Source of the DNA: SAR202 cluster bacterium
Lineage (GTDB): Bacteria; Chloroflexota; Dehalococcoidia; Lucifugimonadales; JASMAO01
DNA: 9,356 nt
Reading direction: 5' to 3'
Assembly: GCA_030754315.1 (NCBI GenBank)
Contig: JASMAO010000024.1
Span: 1-9,356 of the forward strand
A program made the translations under genes and the position numbers. Below the pieces are notes generated by a model. It saw nothing but the letters and a program-made list of their open reading frames with translations, was not told the origin of the DNA and did not search any database. Shown here in pieces: positions 7,215-9,356 of this stretch (within the stretch, counting starts at the first letter, position 1; the number at the start of each line of letters is the position of its first letter).

Positions 7215-7245
7215 GAAAAGCCACCTGTTTAGCAGGTGGCTTTTC
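7215..7245 (+). terminator. Rho-independent terminator of the DUF1501 gene
   Basis: A 13-base perfect stem (7215-7227 pairing with 7233-7245) encloses the five-base loop TTTAG. The core is GCCACCTG/CAGGTGGC, followed by TTTT, and it begins 28 bases after the DUF1501 stop codon. The left arm carries the matching AAAA, so the hairpin is symmetrical and could also stop minus-strand transcripts from the flavin oxidoreductase gene. Confidence 0.88.
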
Positions 7246-7386
7246 AGTTAGGTGATTTTTACCACTCAGCTATCGAGAATGACGCGTGCCAGTTGTAGAA
7301 TGCTCGATATTTATTTTGGTTTATCGTCTTAATTCTTGGTGCTAGTAGTCACCCCGGCCCGCCTGAATATTTAACATCACATTTCT

Positions 7387-8559
7387 TTACGGCTGCTTCT
7401 GGTCTTTTTCAAACTTTGCTGTGGCCGCAGCTATCGCTTGGTCCCGTTTCGACATAAGGTCAACTCGTTTTTCTGCGGACCATTTCTGTGAATTTGCTAA
7501 ACTAACCAGGGATCCTTGGAATTGTGGCATAACATATCGTGCGATCAGTTCATAGCTACGCATCATTTGCTCCCGGTTAGCCCATTCTGTGGCTTGTATT
7601 AACAACCCTCCAAAACCGCCACTTTCTTCATCCAACCGGTTAATTGTCGCTATCAGGTCGTCTGGTGTTCCTACGCACCAGACACCATTTTCGACCATAG
7701 TCTCAACGATCTTTCCGGGCGGAACATCAGGCATTTCTGGGAATCCCATGGTGCCCTCAAAGTATTCCTTTTGATAACGGGTTGCCCCAATACGTGCTTG
7801 CTCAATAGCTTCCTTTTTTGTCTCAGCAAGGTACGTTGGAACAACAAGACGCCATTCCTTTCGATTCACGGTTTTTCCATGTTCAGCAGCCGTATCTTCG
7901 GCAATTTTCCAAAAATCGGCGAGAGTCTCCCTGACACTCCCGGTCCTGATAGTACTAATCGACAATACCCCTGTACCATGTTTTCCTGCCAATACCAATC
8001 CAGAAGGTGATTGCGCTGCCGCTACCGCAATAGGAAAATGGGGCTGAGAATACGGCCTTAAGTGTATGGTTGCCTCCTGCAACTTAAACCAGTCGGTTTC
8101 GTATGATATAGGTTCGGTCTCAGTCAGCAGCCGAATTATGACACCAAGCGATTCGTCCATACGCGGCCGCTGGGTCATGTGTTCTATACCAAGCATGTAA
8201 GCGTCTGAGACCAGGGCTCCCGGCCCAACCCCCATCATTACACGGCCTCTCGAAATATGATCCAACAAAGCCATTCTGTTCGCTACCATCAATGGATTGT
8301 GGTATGGGAGACTGATCACACCGGTGCCAAGTTTAATGCGTTTAGTGCGCTGGGAAGCTGCAGCAATAAATAATTCTGGTGACGCTATAATCTCCCATCC
8401 CCCACTATGATGTTCTCCAATCCACGCCTCATCAAAGTCTAGATAATCAAGCCACTCAAGCAACTCTAAATCTCTTTCCAAAGCAAGCGTGGGATTCTCT
8501 AATTGCCAATGAAACGGTCCCATAAAAATGCCGAAGTTCAATCTAGTTGGTAGTGTCAT
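7387..8559 (-). CDS. LLM-class flavin-dependent monooxygenase, LimB-like
   Basis: This 390-residue protein belongs to the bacterial luciferase-like family, with a TIM-barrel fold. It most resembles the limonene 1,2-monooxygenase/LimB-type subgroup: LNFGIFMGPFH at the N-terminus, ENPTLALERDLELLEWLD, FDEAWIGEHHSGGWEIIASPE (with the His pair at 50-51 near the flavin), and RIKLGTGVISLPYHNPLMVA. SRGRVMMGVGPGAL (103-116) and VGTPDDLI (296-303) follow. Such enzymes use reduced flavin, usually FMN supplied by a separate reductase, and O2 to oxygenate an organic substrate; F420-using relatives exist, so the cofactor is not certain. No flavin reductase gene is in the window. Residues from about 350 form a charged, helical-looking tail. 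No Shine-Dalgarno is visible before the ATG, but the conserved LNFGIF requires this start. The actual substrate is unknown. Confidence 0.94.
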   Translation of the reverse strand: MTLPTRLNFGIFMGPFHWQLENPTLALERDLELLEWLDYLDFDEAWIGEHHSGGWEIIASPELFIAAASQRTKRIKLGTGVISLPYHNPLMVANRMALLDHISRGRVMMGVGPGALVSDAYMLGIEHMTQRPRMDESLGVIIRLLTETEPISYETDWFKLQEATIHLRPYSQPHFPIAVAAAQSPSGLVLAGKHGTGVLSISTIRTGSVRETLADFWKIAEDTAAEHGKTVNRKEWRLVVPTYLAETKKEAIEQARIGATRYQKEYFEGTMGFPEMPDVPPGKIVETMVENGVWCVGTPDDLIATINRLDEESGGFGGLLIQATEWANREQMMRSYELIARYVMPQFQGSLVSLANSQKWSAEKRVDLMSKRDQAIAAATAKFEKDQKQP

Positions 8560-8875
8560 TTAGGTTGCGCCCGAGTAGTGTGCTGTTGATTTTACACGGC
8601 TTTGCCATGGATATTATTCTTTCTCTAAATTCAACGAAAACTTTTGAAGGATTTTCTAGGTCTTAACGTGACCCACAGTGAAATGGAATTTTGGCTCGAA
8701 TCCTTTTTCTCTTAATGAGCCCCTTTAGGATGACACACGGATAAGATCACTATCACTCAAAAGAGGGTTCACTTTCCCCACGAAGTGATCTGGGATCAAG
8801 AATTACTGACGATAGATGTGTAAACCCAGCAACCTTCCGCGCACAAACCCAGCGCTTTCAATAAAACATGAAGCA
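8560..8875. other. 316-base intergenic region between TPR and flavin monooxygenase genes
   Basis: No gene is supported. The region should hold the end of the TPR transcript and the promoter of the flavin monooxygenase, both on the minus strand. TAAAAT (8589-8594) is a possible -10 box without a -35 partner. There is a distant inverted repeat, AGATCACT (8744-8751) and AGTGATCT (8784-8791), and a direct repeat AAACCCAGC (8822-8830 and 8845-8853). No hairpin with a T tract was seen. Confidence 0.55.
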
Positions 8876-9356
8876 TCACTTAGATGCATCTGAGGCTGAA
8901 GATGTTGATGCAGTCTCCGATACCAGAGCCCTTTGAAATCCGATCCTCTGTGTTTTAATGTCTTCCCTAGTTCGAAGAAATGCCGTCTCAGGGATACCAA
9001 GTTCCACAGCCCTATTTATATCTTTCTCTGCTTCGTCGAGCCGGTTCATTCGCACAAACAACAGTCCTCGCCCTGCATAGGTACGGGCATTAGTTGGTTC
9101 CAATACGATCGCGCGATTATAGTCATCCAGTGCTTTAGAAAATAGGCCTTGAGTCTTTCTGGTCTCAGCCCTGTTCAAGTACGCATCCCCAAATTCCGAG
9201 TCGAGTTCAATAGCACGGTCAAAATCTTCGATTGCCTTAGCCAATTGGCCTAAATCACCGTAGGTTAGTCCACGATTGTTATATGCCCAGGTCTGGTTAG
9301 GCTCTCGTTCTATTGACTCGTTGTAATCTTCCAATGCACCAGTCAAGTTCCCCATA
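8876..9356 (-). CDS. Tetratricopeptide repeat protein, C-terminal part (5' end outside window)
   Basis: The last 159 or so residues of a TPR protein are present; the frame is open to the window edge, and the Met codon at 9353-9355 need not be the true start. Counting from that Met, TPR units of 34 residues are visible: the second helix of one (about 6-20), then roughly 22-55, 56-89 and 90-122. Each has the A/G-Y-x-N-R-G start and A-x-x-D-x-x-x-A-I-x-L-x-P end pattern. After the last unit comes a short tail that becomes Ser/Ala-rich (ETASTSSASDASK) and is probably disordered. TPR arrays are protein-interaction scaffolds, so no enzymatic role or partner can be inferred. No signal peptide or membrane segment is seen in the visible part. 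It lies upstream of the flavin monooxygenase on the same strand, but 316 bases away. Confidence 0.9.
   Translation of the reverse strand, partial: MGNLTGALEDYNESIEREPNQTWAYNNRGLTYGDLGQLAKAIEDFDRAIELDSEFGDAYLNRAETRKTQGLFSKALDDYNRAIVLEPTNARTYAGRGLLFVRMNRLDEAEKDINRAVELGIPETAFLRTREDIKTQRIGFQRALVSETASTSSASDASK

Overview
The window reads as ordinary chromosomal DNA of moderate G+C (I estimate high forties percent by eye) from a free-living bacterium with a heterotrophic, oxygen-using metabolism. It encodes an acyl-CoA dehydrogenase, a fused transaldolase/glucose-6-phosphate isomerase, a phytanoyl-CoA-dioxygenase-like oxygenase, a 3-hydroxyacyl-CoA dehydrogenase, a DUF1501 protein without an export signal, a limonene-monooxygenase-like flavin enzyme and a TPR protein. 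This mix resembles uncultivated Chloroflexota such as the marine SAR202 lineage, which are known for many flavin monooxygenases and oxidative catabolism genes. That placement is inference from gene content, with no phylogenetic marker in the window.

Layout. Bases 1-494 (+) are the 3' end of an acyl-CoA dehydrogenase gene. It converges, across a 175-base gap, on a 905-residue Tal-Pgi fusion (670-3387, -). A 326-base gap with several short repeats follows. Then come two minus-strand genes: a PhyH-family dioxygenase (3714-4574) and a 3-hydroxyacyl-CoA dehydrogenase (4750-5706, start corrected by a strong ribosome-binding site). A 338-base divergent promoter region separates the latter from a DUF1501 gene (6045-7187, +), which ends in a strong hairpin terminator at 7215-7245. 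A LimB-like luciferase-family monooxygenase (7387-8559, -) follows. After a 316-base gap comes the C-terminal part of a TPR protein (8876 to the window edge, -).

How the genes might work together. The Tal-Pgi fusion belongs to central sugar-phosphate metabolism (pentose phosphate pathway and glycolysis). The acyl-CoA dehydrogenase, dioxygenase, hydroxyacyl-CoA dehydrogenase and flavin monooxygenase could all serve oxidation of branched, cyclic or terpenoid carbon compounds through CoA thioesters. They are not one operon: strands alternate, gaps are long, and the acyl-CoA dehydrogenase and the TPR gene run off the edges. A shared pathway is therefore only a suggestion.

I see no tRNA, rRNA, CRISPR array, insertion sequence, phage gene or toxin-antitoxin pair. 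I found no clearly new system. The points most worth a second look are the cytosolic, DUF1800-less DUF1501 protein; the probable NADP-type cofactor site of the hydroxyacyl-CoA dehydrogenase; and a perfect inverted repeat abutting that gene's likely -10 box.
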